A DNA stretch of 40,593 bases from contig JAEWYP010000068.1 of the NCBI GenBank assembly GCA_023395615.1, positions 1 through 40,593 of the forward strand. Reading direction: 5' to 3'. Under the pieces are notes generated by a model. It made no database searches. It saw nothing but the letters and a program-made list of their open reading frames with translations, and was not told where the DNA came from. This document shows positions 1 through 8,422 of this stretch, piece after piece. The position numbers and the translations under genes are program-made. The stretch's first letter is position 1. Each line of letters opens with the position of its first letter. The stretch comes from Bacillota bacterium. GTDB lineage: Bacteria; Bacillota; Clostridia; Christensenellales; Aristaeellaceae.

Positions 1-1
1 G

Positions 2-79
2 GCTACCGAGCCGCCCGCCGGTTTCCGCGCCGAAAAAACCCTGCGCTTTATCGGCGCGGACTTTACGGAGGTGCCCTGA
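2..79 (+). CDS. hisZ: C-terminal tail of a gene upstream of hisG, probably hisZ
   Basis: An open frame enters from the left edge and ends at TGA 77-79, one base before the hisG start. Only 25 residues are visible, ending in GADFTEVP, too few for recognition on their own. The hisZ call is inferred from context: the next gene encodes the short form of HisG, which in known organisms needs the HisRS-like regulatory subunit HisZ, and hisZ usually sits directly before hisG. A GGAGG at 67-71 inside this tail serves as the hisG ribosome binding site. Any other histidine-operon gene could end here. Confidence 0.5.
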   Translation, partial: ATEPPAGFRAEKTLRFIGADFTEVP

Positions 80-80
80 A

Positions 81-710
81 ATGCTCAATATCGCGTTGCC
101 CAAGGGCCGCCTCGGCGATCGGGCGTACCGGCTGTTCGCCGCCTGCGGTTTCCCCTGCGCCGCCATGGAGCAGGAGGATCGCCGCCTGGTCCTTACGGCC
201 GACAATGGACAGATACAGTATCTGCTGGTGAAGCCCAGCGATGTGCCGATCTATGTGGAGCACGGCGCGGCAGACGCAGGCGTGGTCGGGCGGGATGTGC
301 TGCTGGAGGGCGGCAACGACGTATATGAGCTGTTGGATTTAGGGTTTGGCGCTTGCCGCATGTGCGTGGCCGCTCCCCTGAATTTCCGCGAGGACCTCAG
401 CGCGCCGCTCAGGGTCGCCACCAAGTACCCCGCCATCGCGAAACGGTTTTACGCGGGCAAGGGCCGCGAAATCGAGGTCATCAAGCTGAACGGTTCCATC
501 GAGCTGGCCCCGATATTGGGCCTCAGCGACGTGATTGTGGACATTGTGGAAACCGGCTCAACGCTTATGCAGAATCATCTGGAAGTGATCGAAACCGTGC
601 TTCCCATCAGCGCCCGATTCATCGCCAACCGGGCCGCCGCAAAATTTAAAACAGACGAACTGCAGCCGCTTACCGCAGCTCTGCAGGCCGCCAAAGGAGA
701 AAAAGCATGA
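81..710 (+). CDS. hisG: ATP phosphoribosyltransferase, short-form catalytic subunit HisG
   Basis: First step of histidine synthesis: joins ATP and PRPP to give phosphoribosyl-ATP, in the cytoplasm. The 209-residue length marks the short HisG form, which lacks the C-terminal regulatory domain and normally works as a hetero-octamer with HisZ. The family signature is visible at residues 141-163: ELAPILGL, then D154, E157 and TGSTL binding the PRPP phosphate. The start ATG at 81 follows GGAGG at 67-71. The gene overlaps hisD by four bases (ATGA at 707-710), so the two are probably translationally coupled. Feedback control by histidine would be expected to act through HisZ rather than this chain. 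Confidence 0.96.
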   Translation: MLNIALPKGRLGDRAYRLFAACGFPCAAMEQEDRRLVLTADNGQIQYLLVKPSDVPIYVEHGAADAGVVGRDVLLEGGNDVYELLDLGFGACRMCVAAPLNFREDLSAPLRVATKYPAIAKRFYAGKGREIEVIKLNGSIELAPILGLSDVIVDIVETGSTLMQNHLEVIETVLPISARFIANRAAAKFKTDELQPLTAALQAAKGEKA

Positions 711-1996
711 TTCGTATCCTCCGTTACGAAGGTCAGCCCGTAAGCGAACTGCTCAACCGTGCTTCCGCACCCGGCAGGGACGTAACCGCCGCCGTGGAGG
801 ACATCTTTTCGCAGGTTGCCGCGCGCGGCGACGAAGCCGTGCTGGATTTTTGCGAAAAGTTCGACGGTGTTCGCCCGCAAAGCCTGCTGGTCACCCCGGA
901 AGAGCTTGCCGCTGCCACGGAAACGATCGATTCGGCGCTGCTTGCCACCCTTCGGCGGGCCGCCGCGAACATCGAGCGATTTCATCTGCTGCAAAAGCGC
1001 GCGGGTTTTATCGACGCGCAGGCGGAAGGCGTGATCGTGGGTCAGCGGGTGCTGCCGCTGGAGACCGTGGGCCTGTACGCCCCCGGCGGCACGGCGCGTT
1101 ATCCCAGCTCCGTGCTGATGGCGGCGATTCCCGCCAAAATCGCGGGCGTATCCAACATCGTGCTTTGCACCCCGCCGGACTCAACCGGCAGCGTCCCCGC
1201 AGTGATTCTCGCCGCCGCCGCCATCGCCGGCGTTTCGCAAATCGTAAAGCTCGGCGGCGCGCAGGCCGTCGCAGCCATGGCATACGGCACCCAAAGCGTG
1301 CCGCGCGTGGATAAAATCGTCGGCCCCGGCAATATTTTCGTCGCCACCGCCAAGCAGCTGTGCTTCGCACGCGGGCTGGCGGCGATCGACATGGTGGCCG
1401 GGCCCAGCGAAATCCTGGTGATCGCCGACGAAAAGAGCAATCCCGCCTTCGTCGCCGCCGACCTGCTGAGCCAGGCGGAGCACGACCGGCTCGCCGCCGC
1501 GTGGCTGCTCACCCCCAGCCCGGCGCTGGCGGCGCAGGTACAAACCGAGCTGGAAACGCAGCTTGCGAAGCTTTCGCGCGAGGCCATCGCCCGCGAATCC
1601 ATCCAGAACAACAGCCGCATCCTGCTCGTTCCCAATCTGGAAACTGCCGCGCGCCTGTGCAACGCCGTCGCGCCGGAGCATCTGGAAATCTGCACGGACG
1701 ACCCATTCGCCCTGCTGCCGATCATTCGTAACGCAGGCAGCGTGTTCTTGGGCCGCTACTGTCCGGAGCCGCTCGGCGATTATCTGGCTGGCCCCAACCA
1801 CACGCTGCCCACGTCCGGCACGGCCCGTTTCTCCTCCCCGCTGGGGGTGGATGATTTCTGTAGGCGTACCAGCTACCTGTATTACTCGCAGGCCGCGCTG
1901 GAAAATGTCGGGGTGGATGTGCAGCGTTTTGCGCTGGCCGAGGGACTGGGCGCGCACGCCAACGCCGTGGCGATTCGCACGGAGGGCACACTATGA
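707..1996 (+). CDS. hisD: Histidinol dehydrogenase HisD
   Basis: Carries out the last two steps of the pathway, oxidising histidinol to histidine with two NAD+ and a zinc ion. At 429 residues it has normal length. Visible family motifs include the AGPSEILVIAD segment near residues 231-241. Predicted zinc ligands are Q256, H259, D358 and H417, and the EH pair at 324-325 is the expected general base. The start overlaps the hisG stop (ATGA) and the stop overlaps hisC the same way. It is the second gene here although it acts last in the pathway, a common order in Bacillota his operons. Confidence 0.97.
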   Translation: MIRILRYEGQPVSELLNRASAPGRDVTAAVEDIFSQVAARGDEAVLDFCEKFDGVRPQSLLVTPEELAAATETIDSALLATLRRAAANIERFHLLQKRAGFIDAQAEGVIVGQRVLPLETVGLYAPGGTARYPSSVLMAAIPAKIAGVSNIVLCTPPDSTGSVPAVILAAAAIAGVSQIVKLGGAQAVAAMAYGTQSVPRVDKIVGPGNIFVATAKQLCFARGLAAIDMVAGPSEILVIADEKSNPAFVAADLLSQAEHDRLAAAWLLTPSPALAAQVQTELETQLAKLSREAIARESIQNNSRILLVPNLETAARLCNAVAPEHLEICTDDPFALLPIIRNAGSVFLGRYCPEPLGDYLAGPNHTLPTSGTARFSSPLGVDDFCRRTSYLYYSQAALENVGVDVQRFALAEGLGAHANAVAIRTEGTL

Positions 1997-3063
1997 GCCG
2001 ATATTTACTGCCCCGGCTGCAATCGCTGGCCCCCTATGTGCCCGGGGAACAGCCGCAAGACCGGCGCTATGTCAAATTGAATACCAACGAGAGCCCTTTC
2101 CCCCCGTCTCCCCGGGTGCTGGAGGTATTAAACCGGGAGAATGTCTCGCGACTGAACCTGTACCCGGACCCGCTGTACCGCACACTTCGGCAGGCCATCG
2201 CGGACGAGTACGGCCTCGCGCCGGACAACGTGTTTGTCGGCAACGGTTCGGACGAGGTACTGGGCTTCGCGTTTATGGCCTACGCCGATGAAACCCGGGG
2301 CGCGACCATCCCGGACGTAAGTTACGGGTTTTACAGGGTTTACGCGCAGTTGTTCCGCATCCAACCGGAGATTGTGCCGCTGAACGAGGATTTTACCCTG
2401 CCGGCGGAGAAATTTGTGGGGCGTGGGCAACTGGTAGCCATCGCCAATCCCAACGCGCCCACGTCGATCGCACTGCCGCTTTCCGAGGTGGAGCGCATCA
2501 TTGCCGGCAACCCGGGCAGCGTGGTGCTGGTTGACGAAGCGTATGTGGATTTCGGCGGAGAGACCTGCGTGCCGTTGCTTACTAAGTACCCCAATCTGCT
2601 GGTGGTGCGCACGTACAGCAAATCCCGGTCGCTTGCGGGCGGCAGGCTCGGTTACGCCCTCGCTTCCCCGGAAATTGTGGACGATCTGAACCGTGTGAAG
2701 AGCTCCTTCCACCCTTATTCCGTCAACAACCTTACGATGCTAGCCGGGATTGAGGCCATGCGGGATCGGGAATACTTCGCTTCCTGCGTGTCCGCCATCT
2801 GCGCCCAGCGGGAGGAAAGCGCCAAAGCCATGCGGGCGCTCGGGTTTACAGTGCTTCCCAGCGCGACCAACTTTCTTTTCGCCGCCGCGCCCGGTCTGGA
2901 TGGGTACACCTATTACCAGATGTTGAAAGCGCGGGGTATTCTGGTCCGTTACCTCAACCAGCCCACGCTTGCGCGCTTCGTACGCATTACCGTAGGCAGT
3001 GCCGAACAGATGCGGGCGCTGCTGAACGCCACCAAAGAAATCCTTAAGGAGGCAAAGGGATGA
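1993..3063 (+). CDS. hisC: Histidinol-phosphate aminotransferase HisC
   Basis: PLP enzyme of aminotransferase fold type I that transfers an amino group from glutamate to imidazole-acetol phosphate. The chain has 356 residues, as is usual. The PLP lysine is expected at K210 in RTYSKSRSLAGGRLGY. ANPNAPTS at 151-158 and DEAYVDF at 181-187 are the conserved cofactor-contacting segments, and TNESPFPP at 31-38 is the substrate-loop motif. It overlaps both neighbours by four bases. HisC-like enzymes can also act on aromatic amino acids, but the operon context makes histidine the main role. Confidence 0.96.
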   Translation: MSRYLLPRLQSLAPYVPGEQPQDRRYVKLNTNESPFPPSPRVLEVLNRENVSRLNLYPDPLYRTLRQAIADEYGLAPDNVFVGNGSDEVLGFAFMAYADETRGATIPDVSYGFYRVYAQLFRIQPEIVPLNEDFTLPAEKFVGRGQLVAIANPNAPTSIALPLSEVERIIAGNPGSVVLVDEAYVDFGGETCVPLLTKYPNLLVVRTYSKSRSLAGGRLGYALASPEIVDDLNRVKSSFHPYSVNNLTMLAGIEAMRDREYFASCVSAICAQREESAKAMRALGFTVLPSATNFLFAAAPGLDGYTYYQMLKARGILVRYLNQPTLARFVRITVGSAEQMRALLNATKEILKEAKG

Positions 3064-3650
3064 GAAATGCCGCTGTTACCCGGAAAACCGCGGAAACGGA
3101 CATCGCCCTGCGACTGGAACTGGACGGCACCGGCGAGGCCGACGTGCAGACCGGCTGCGGGTTTTTAAACCACATGCTCACCCTGTTTGCGCGCCATGGC
3201 CGTTTCGACCTCACGGTACGCTGCGCGGGCGACACCGGCGTGGACGACCATCACACCGTGGAGGATGTGGGCATCGCCCTTGGGCAGGCGCTGCGAACGG
3301 CGCTGGGCGACCTGCGCGGCGTAACCCGTTACGGCGATATCACCCTGCCCATGGATGAGGCGCTGGTGCTGGCCGCTGTGGATTTAAGCGGACGCGGGGC
3401 GTTGGGCTGGGCGGCGGAACTGCCCACGCAGAAGGTGGGCACGTTTGATACGGAACTGGGCAAAGAGTTTTTTCTGGCGGTCACGCGGGAGGCGCGTATT
3501 ACCCTGCACCTGAGGCAGCTTGCGGGTGAGAACAGCCACCACATTCTGGAGGCGATGTTTAAAGCTTTCGCGCGCGCGCTTCGCAGGGCAGTCGCCCTCG
3601 ACCCTGCCTGCGCGGACGAAATCCCCTCCACGAAAGGTACGCTCGTATGA
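3060..3650 (+). CDS. hisB: Imidazoleglycerol-phosphate dehydratase HisB
   Basis: Removes water from imidazoleglycerol phosphate to give imidazole-acetol phosphate, using a pair of Mn ions. The protein is monofunctional (196 residues): no HAD phosphatase domain is fused at its N-terminus, unlike the enterobacterial HisB. That fits the separate PHP phosphatase at the end of this operon. The two metal-binding histidine segments are clear: HHTVED at 64-69 and HHILEAMFKAFARAL from residue 160. The start ATG overlaps the hisC stop and the stop overlaps hisH. Confidence 0.97.
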   Translation: MRNAAVTRKTAETDIALRLELDGTGEADVQTGCGFLNHMLTLFARHGRFDLTVRCAGDTGVDDHHTVEDVGIALGQALRTALGDLRGVTRYGDITLPMDEALVLAAVDLSGRGALGWAAELPTQKVGTFDTELGKEFFLAVTREARITLHLRQLAGENSHHILEAMFKAFARALRRAVALDPACADEIPSTKGTLV

Positions 3651-4267
3651 TTGCGGTGGTGGATTACGGCGTGGGCAACCTGTACTCCCTCGTGTGCTCC
3701 CTGCGCCATATCGGCGCGGAGGCGGAAGTGACGCGAGACGAAGCCGCGCTTCGTTCGGCAGAGAAAATCATCCTGCCGGGAGTGGGCGCGTTTGGCGATG
3801 CGGCAGAGAAACTGCGGGCACTCAAGCTGGACACGCTGCTCAAGCTGCTGGCGGCGCAGGGCAAACCGCTGCTTGGTATCTGCCTTGGGATGCAGCTGCT
3901 GTTTACCCAAAGCGAGGAATACGGCCTGCACGAAGGTCTGGGGCTGATTCCCGGGCGCGTGGTGCCGCTCGCGCCGGAAGCCGCGGGGCTGAAGGTGCCG
4001 CATATGGGCTGGAACAGCCTGGACATCCGAAACCCTGACGACCCGCTGATGGCGGGCATACGGCAGGGCGATTACGTCTATTTTGTGCACAGTTTTTACG
4101 CCGCACAGTGTACCCCGGCGCTGGTCGCAACCGCGCAGTACGGCGCAACCGTCGCCGCGGTGGTGCGCAACGGCAACGTCTGCGGCACGCAGTTTCACCC
4201 GGAAAAAAGCGGCGAAACGGGCCTGCGTATCCTGACCTCGTTTGCGAAGGGGGCGGCTGCATGTTAA
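3647..4267 (+). CDS. hisH: Imidazole glycerol phosphate synthase, glutaminase subunit HisH
   Basis: Class I glutamine amidotransferase that releases ammonia for HisF. The catalytic triad is visible: C79 in GICLGMQLLF, and H184 and E186 in TQFHPEKSG. The N-terminal VDYGVGNLYSL and LPGVGAFGDA segments are typical. At 206 residues it has normal length. It overlaps hisB by four bases and hisA by seven. It should form a heterodimer with HisF, encoded two genes downstream, with ammonia channelled through the HisF barrel. Confidence 0.97.
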   Translation: MIAVVDYGVGNLYSLVCSLRHIGAEAEVTRDEAALRSAEKIILPGVGAFGDAAEKLRALKLDTLLKLLAAQGKPLLGICLGMQLLFTQSEEYGLHEGLGLIPGRVVPLAPEAAGLKVPHMGWNSLDIRNPDDPLMAGIRQGDYVYFVHSFYAAQCTPALVATAQYGATVAAVVRNGNVCGTQFHPEKSGETGLRILTSFAKGAAAC

Positions 4268-4989
4268 TTTTTCCCGCCATCGACCTGCGCGGGGGCCGCG
4301 TGGTTCGCCTGACGCAGGGAGATTATGACCGCATGACCGTGTATGCCGACGACCCGGTCGAGGTCGCGGAAGGCTTTGTTCATTTGGGAGCGACCTGCCT
4401 GCACGCCGTGGATTTAGACGGCGCTAAAGACGGCGCCCCCCAGAATCGGGAGGTCATCGCGGCGCTTTGCAAACTGCCGCTTTTCGTGGAGCTGGGCGGC
4501 GGTATCCGCACGCAGGCGGATATCGAGCAGGCGTTCGCGCTGGGGGTGGGGCGCGTCATCCTCGGCACCGTCGCCGCGGAAGATTTCGCCTTTACCCAAC
4601 GGATGGGCCGTCTGTACGGCGACCGGCTCGCCGTGGGGGTGGACGTGCGGGACGGGTACGTGGCCGTTCGCGGCTGGAAAGAAGTCACCGGCCTTTCGGG
4701 GTTCGATTTCTGCCGCAGGCTCGCGGACGCGGGCATTTCCACCGTAATCTATACCGACATCAGCCGCGACGGGCTGCTGGAGGGCGCGAACCTGACCGCT
4801 TACGAACAGCTTAACACCATCCCGGGGCTTCACGTGATTGCCAGCGGCGGCATCTCCTGGGAGCGGGAAATTGTTGCGCTGAAAGAACTGGGCGTGTACG
4901 GGGCCATCGTCGGCAAGGCGCTGTACGCCGGCAAGCTGTCGCTTGCAAGGCTGCTTAAAATCGCGCGGGGGGAGGCGGTGGAATGCTGA
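4261..4989 (+). CDS. hisA: ProFAR isomerase HisA
   Basis: TIM-barrel isomerase that converts ProFAR to PRFAR. I chose the ATG at 4261, giving MLIFPAIDLRGG and 242 residues, because the family begins exactly this way. The open frame itself extends further upstream inside hisH. D8 and D128 are the expected catalytic aspartates, and the two half-barrel phosphate sites are preserved (LGGGIRT near 78-84 and ASGGIS near the C-terminus). The start overlaps the hisH stop by seven bases, and the stop overlaps hisF by seven. Confidence 0.96.
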   Translation: MLIFPAIDLRGGRVVRLTQGDYDRMTVYADDPVEVAEGFVHLGATCLHAVDLDGAKDGAPQNREVIAALCKLPLFVELGGGIRTQADIEQAFALGVGRVILGTVAAEDFAFTQRMGRLYGDRLAVGVDVRDGYVAVRGWKEVTGLSGFDFCRRLADAGISTVIYTDISRDGLLEGANLTAYEQLNTIPGLHVIASGGISWEREIVALKELGVYGAIVGKALYAGKLSLARLLKIARGEAVEC

Positions 4990-5738
4990 CCAAGCGGATC
5001 ATTCCCTGTCTGGACGTGCGAAACGGGCGCGTGGTGAAAGGCGTGAACTTCGCGGGACTGCGCGACGTGGACGACCCCGTAGCCCTCGCGCGGTTTTACA
5101 ACGATTCCGGCGCGGACGAGCTGGTATTTTACGACATCACCGCCAGTTACGAGGGGCGGCCGCTTTTCGCCGACGCGCTCCGGCGCGTGGCCGCGGAAGT
5201 GTTTATCCCGCTCACAGTAGGCGGTAGTGTAAACGCCCTGTCCGACTTCGATCGGGTGCTCAAATGTGGGGCGGACAAGGTAAGCGTAAACACCGGCGCG
5301 ATCCGCAACCCTGTCCTGATCGGCGAGGCCGCCAAACGGTACGGCGACCAGTGCGTGGTACTTTCCATGGACGTGAAGCGAGTAAACGGCGCGTTTCACG
5401 TTTTCGCCAAAGGCGGCCGGGAAGATACCGGGCTTAACGCCGTCGACTGGGCGAAATACGGCGAGGATCACGGTGCGGGCGAGCTGGTAGTCAACTCTAT
5501 CGACACCGATGGCGTGCGCGGAGGGTTTGATCTGGAGATGCTGACCGCCATCGGAGCTGCCGTGCGCCTGCCGCTGATCGCCTCCGGCGGCGCGGGCAGG
5601 CGGGAGGATTTTCTGTCGCTGTTCGCCCTGCCGCGCGTGGACGCGGGGCTGGCGGCAAGCATTTTCCATACCCATGAGGTGGACATTCGGGAATTGAAGC
5701 GTTATCTGCTGGAAAGCGGCGTGCCTATGCGCCTGTAA
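4983..5738 (+). CDS. hisF: Imidazole glycerol phosphate synthase, cyclase subunit HisF
   Basis: TIM-barrel cyclase that uses ammonia from HisH and PRFAR to make imidazoleglycerol phosphate and AICAR, the latter feeding purine synthesis. Catalytic D11 (IPCLDVRNGRVVKG) and D130 (VLSMDVKR) are both present. Length is 251 residues, as expected. HisA and HisF are paralogous half-barrel duplicates and sit side by side here. The HisF start lies inside the hisA stop region (seven-base overlap). A 12-base gap with GGAGG separates it from hisIE. Confidence 0.97.
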   Translation: MLTKRIIPCLDVRNGRVVKGVNFAGLRDVDDPVALARFYNDSGADELVFYDITASYEGRPLFADALRRVAAEVFIPLTVGGSVNALSDFDRVLKCGADKVSVNTGAIRNPVLIGEAAKRYGDQCVVLSMDVKRVNGAFHVFAKGGREDTGLNAVDWAKYGEDHGAGELVVNSIDTDGVRGGFDLEMLTAIGAAVRLPLIASGGAGRREDFLSLFALPRVDAGLAASIFHTHEVDIRELKRYLLESGVPMRL

Positions 5739-5750
5739 CGGAGGAAAACC

Positions 5751-6407
5751 ATGACGTTTGAAGAAATCGAAAGCAAACTGAAATTTGACGACCGGGGGCT
5801 GATCCCCGTGATCGTGCAGGATTACGTGACCCACGAGGTGCTTACGCTTGCCTATATGAACCGGGAAAGCCTGCGCATCACGCTTTCGGAAGGACGCACC
5901 TGTTTTTGGAGCCGCAGCCGCAACTGCCTGTGGCGCAAGGGCGAAACCAGCGGCAACACGCAAACGGTGGTCGCCCTGCGCGCGGACTGCGACGGCGACG
6001 CGCTGGTCGCGGAGGTAAAAAAAGTCGGACCCGCCTGCCACACCGGCGCGGAGAGCTGTTTTTTTTACGAGCTGTATGAGAACGACGCAATCAAGCCCTT
6101 CTCCCTCGCGGCACTGCAAAAACTGATCGAAAGCCGCCGCAGCGAACCGGTCGAGGGCAGCTACACCACTTACCTGTTCCAAAAAGGGAAAGAAAAAATC
6201 CTCAAAAAAGTGGGCGAGGAATGCACCGAGGTACTCATCGCCGGGGCGAAGGGCGACCGCGAGGAAACGGTGTACGAGCTGGGCGATCTGGCCTATCACG
6301 CGCTGGTGCTGATGACCGAAATGGGCATCTCACAGGAGGACGTGCTGCGGGAGCTGGCACGTCGCCACGTGATTGACCACAAGGTAAAGCAGGAGCGCAT
6401 GCAATGA
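5751..6407 (+). CDS. hisI: Bifunctional phosphoribosyl-AMP cyclohydrolase / phosphoribosyl-ATP pyrophosphatase HisIE
   Basis: Two-domain enzyme for steps two and three. The HisI cyclohydrolase domain covers about residues 1-105. It includes NRESLRITLSEGRTCFWSRSR and the metal-binding cysteines near DCDGD and ACHTG. The HisE pyrophosphohydrolase domain follows at about 115-218, with the conserved KILKKVGEECTEV helix and the ELGDLAYH motif. The total of 218 residues is normal for the fused form. The GGAGG at 5740-5744 sets the start. The TGA overlaps the next gene by four bases. Confidence 0.96.
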   Translation: MTFEEIESKLKFDDRGLIPVIVQDYVTHEVLTLAYMNRESLRITLSEGRTCFWSRSRNCLWRKGETSGNTQTVVALRADCDGDALVAEVKKVGPACHTGAESCFFYELYENDAIKPFSLAALQKLIESRRSEPVEGSYTTYLFQKGKEKILKKVGEECTEVLIAGAKGDREETVYELGDLAYHALVLMTEMGISQEDVLRELARRHVIDHKVKQERMQ

Positions 6408-7252
6408 ACTTTTTATCCAACGCCCATACGCACACCACTTACTGCGACGGGCGCAGCACCATTGCGGAACAGGTAGCCGCGGCGCGAAGCCTGGGTTTCG
6501 TCAGCCTCGGTTTTTCCGGCCATGCCATGCAGGGTTTTGACTGGAAATATTGCATGAGCGTGGAAGGGCAACACGCCTACGCGCTCGAACTGCGCGCCCT
6601 GCAGCGGGAAAGCGCGAAAAACGGTCCGATGCCGAAACTTTATGTGGGGCTGGAGGAAGATTCGCTGGTACCCGCGGCGGAGAAGGCGAAGAACCGTGCG
6701 GAGTTTGATTACCGGATCGGCTCCACGCACTATTTTCCCGAACCGCTGAACGGCGAGTGGGTGGCGGTAGACGGTTCGCCGGAGCTGCTGAAACGCTGCG
6801 TGGCGGAACGCTTCGGCGGCGACGCGCTGGCCATGGCGGAAGCCTACTACACGCTGCACGGCGCTACGGTAGAACGGGACAGGCCGGACGTGATCGGTCA
6901 CTTCGACCTGGTACGCAAATACGCGCAACAGCTGGGGCTGGATACGGGAAGCGCGGGCTACCGAAGCGCGGCGCTGGACGCGCTGACGCAGGCCCAGCGC
7001 GGCTGCGCCCTGCTGGAAGTGAACACCGGCGGCATCGCGCGCGGCTACGAAACCACGCCTTTCCCGGCAGGTTTTCTGCTGGACGCGTGGCGGGAAATGG
7101 GCGGCGAAGTCACCCTGACCTCGGACTGCCATGACGCGCGTTATCTGGATTGCGCCTTTGCCGAAACGGCGCTCATGCTAAAGTCACGCGGATTTACCCA
7201 TGCGCTTCGGCTGGGCACGGGCAACGCCCTGTGGGAAGAGGTAGCGCTGTAA
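6404..7252 (+). CDS. hisJ: Histidinol-phosphatase, PHP family
   Basis: Dephosphorylates histidinol phosphate and so completes the pathway with the other genes of this operon. It belongs to the PHP metal-dependent phosphatase family, like the Bacillus subtilis enzyme. The N-terminal NAHTHTTYCDGR carries the H8/H10 metal ligands, GLEEDS near residue 85 and GSTHYFP near 105 add further ligands, and SDCHD near the C-terminus completes the site. The 282-residue length fits the family. It overlaps hisIE by four bases (ATGA). The monofunctional HisB upstream means this enzyme fills the only otherwise missing step. Confidence 0.92.
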   Translation: MNFLSNAHTHTTYCDGRSTIAEQVAAARSLGFVSLGFSGHAMQGFDWKYCMSVEGQHAYALELRALQRESAKNGPMPKLYVGLEEDSLVPAAEKAKNRAEFDYRIGSTHYFPEPLNGEWVAVDGSPELLKRCVAERFGGDALAMAEAYYTLHGATVERDRPDVIGHFDLVRKYAQQLGLDTGSAGYRSAALDALTQAQRGCALLEVNTGGIARGYETTPFPAGFLLDAWREMGGEVTLTSDCHDARYLDCAFAETALMLKSRGFTHALRLGTGNALWEEVAL

Positions 7253-7335
7253 AACATAGCTATGCGCGTGCATTACCACCCGATTCCACCGGCGAACCGC
7301 CCTCGGCCTTGCATTTTATTCACATTTTTCCATCA

Positions 7336-7364
7336 AAAAGCGCCCCGTGTTGCGGGGCGCTTTT
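7336..7364. terminator. Bidirectional intrinsic terminator between the his operon and the EamA gene
   Basis: Perfect 12-bp stem (AAAAGCGCCCCG at 7336-7347 with its complement at 7353-7364) around a five-base loop. The A-run on the left and T-run on the right provide a U-tract on both strands. It lies 84 bases past the histidinol-phosphatase stop and 20 bases past the stop of the minus-strand transporter, so it can end both transcripts. Confidence 0.88.
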
Positions 7365-7383
7365 ATCTCATCTCATTGTTGTG

Positions 7384-8307
7384 TCAGGTTTTCGTTTCGG
7401 TGGCGGCAGCAGCGTCGCGTTTCTCCACCCACAGGTACCAGAGCAACCCCACGATGATGATGCAGCCGCCCAGCAGCGTATACTTCGTCGGCAGATCGCC
7501 CAGCACCAGCAGCACCACCAGCGGTGCGGTTACCACCGTGACCAGCATGACGGCCGACACCGTAGGCGCCTTGAAGTACTTTAACGCCACGTTCAGCATC
7601 GTATGGCCCAGCAGGGTGGCAAGCACCGCCAGCCCCAGCGCCCATAACAGGTTCTGCAGCTGAAAGCCCGTCGGTGGCGTACCCGAAACCAACACAAAGA
7701 TCGCCATCCACGCAAAAGTAAACCCATACACGATGGAGGTATAGGTATTCGTATCCAGCTCCGCGCGCGCCTTGCGTCCGCACAGGGTGTACAGCGCCTG
7801 TAAAAGCGCGGCCAGCAGCGCGAGGAGGTTGCCGGACAGCTTGCCAAGGCCGCCGTCCAGATTGCACACCACCACGCCGACCGTGGCAATCACCAGCCCC
7901 ATCAGTGCCCCGCGCGAGGTTTTTTCGTGCAGGATCAGGGAGGACAGCACCGCAGTCATCAGCAGGTACGTGCCCCAGATGGCCGAAGCGGCGAACACAT
8001 CGGTGTTTTGCAGCGCCAGCGCCCAGGCCGTAAAGTGCATCGCAAGCAGCGTGCCGGCAAGCGCGCTGATGAAAAAGCCACTGCGTGAAACGTGAAAAAG
8101 GGCTTCGCGGCGTTTGCGGTTAGCAAGCATCATCGGGGCCATCAGCACCAGCGTAAGCGCCAGACGGATCGCGTTCACCCACAACGCGCTTAGCCCGGTT
8201 TTGAACGACAGTTTATAAAACAGCGACGCAAACGACGTGCCTACAACACCCGTCAGCAGTGCCGCAATGCCGGTTTTTCGGTCGGTTTGAGAAGGAAGCT
8301 TGCCCAT
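7384..8307 (-). CDS. EamA/DMT-superfamily transporter
   Basis: Membrane protein of 307 residues with about ten hydrophobic segments and the two EamA repeats of the drug/metabolite transporter superfamily. Examples are TGVVGTSFASLFYKLSF at the start and the repeat beginning near VIATVGVVVCNLDGG. Substrate cannot be read from the sequence; relatives export amino acids or other metabolites. I chose ATG 8307 because GGAGG lies eight bases upstream and the longer reading would run back over that site and over a promoter. The tail is basic and polar. A good promoter directly upstream and a hairpin beyond it suggest the gene is transcribed on its own. Confidence 0.85.
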   Translation of the reverse strand: MGKLPSQTDRKTGIAALLTGVVGTSFASLFYKLSFKTGLSALWVNAIRLALTLVLMAPMMLANRKRREALFHVSRSGFFISALAGTLLAMHFTAWALALQNTDVFAASAIWGTYLLMTAVLSSLILHEKTSRGALMGLVIATVGVVVCNLDGGLGKLSGNLLALLAALLQALYTLCGRKARAELDTNTYTSIVYGFTFAWMAIFVLVSGTPPTGFQLQNLLWALGLAVLATLLGHTMLNVALKYFKAPTVSAVMLVTVVTAPLVVLLVLGDLPTKYTLLGGCIIIVGLLWYLWVEKRDAAAATETKT

Positions 8308-8338
8308 ACCGCCACCTCCGTACAAAGTATCATGGGGC

Positions 8339-8367
8339 AGTATACGCCACCGGGTATCCCCCGTCAA
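8339..8367 (-). promoter_or_regulatory. SigA-type promoter of the EamA transporter gene
   Basis: Read on the minus strand: -35 TTGACG at 8367-8362, a 17-base spacer, and -10 TATACT at 8344-8339. Both boxes differ from consensus by one base. Initiation near 8332 would give a leader of about 25 bases carrying the GGAGG site. Confidence 0.72.
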
Positions 8368-8370
8368 TGG

Positions 8371-8403
8371 AAAAGCCGGGCACCGTAAAAAATGCTTGCC
8401 CGG
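8371..8403 (-). terminator. Weak hairpin terminator after the cotH-like gene
   Basis: On the minus strand a 7-bp stem, CCGGGCA at 8403-8397 with its complement at 8382-8376, closes a 14-base loop. It is followed by C and four T residues. It lies 20 bases past the cotH-like stop and just upstream of the EamA promoter, a sensible place to separate the two transcripts. The loop is long and the T-run short, so termination may be partial. Confidence 0.4.
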
Positions 8404-8422
8404 TCATCTCCGCAGGGCCGGG

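Noticed and set aside
4830..6299. 489-codon minus-strand open frame across hisA, hisF and hisIE
   Set aside because: It crosses three well-supported genes, lacks a recognisable domain and has shadow-type composition.
8308..8367. Longer EamA protein starting upstream of 8307
   Set aside because: The extension would run across the promoter -10 box and the GGAGG site. The shorter form starts eight bases after that site.
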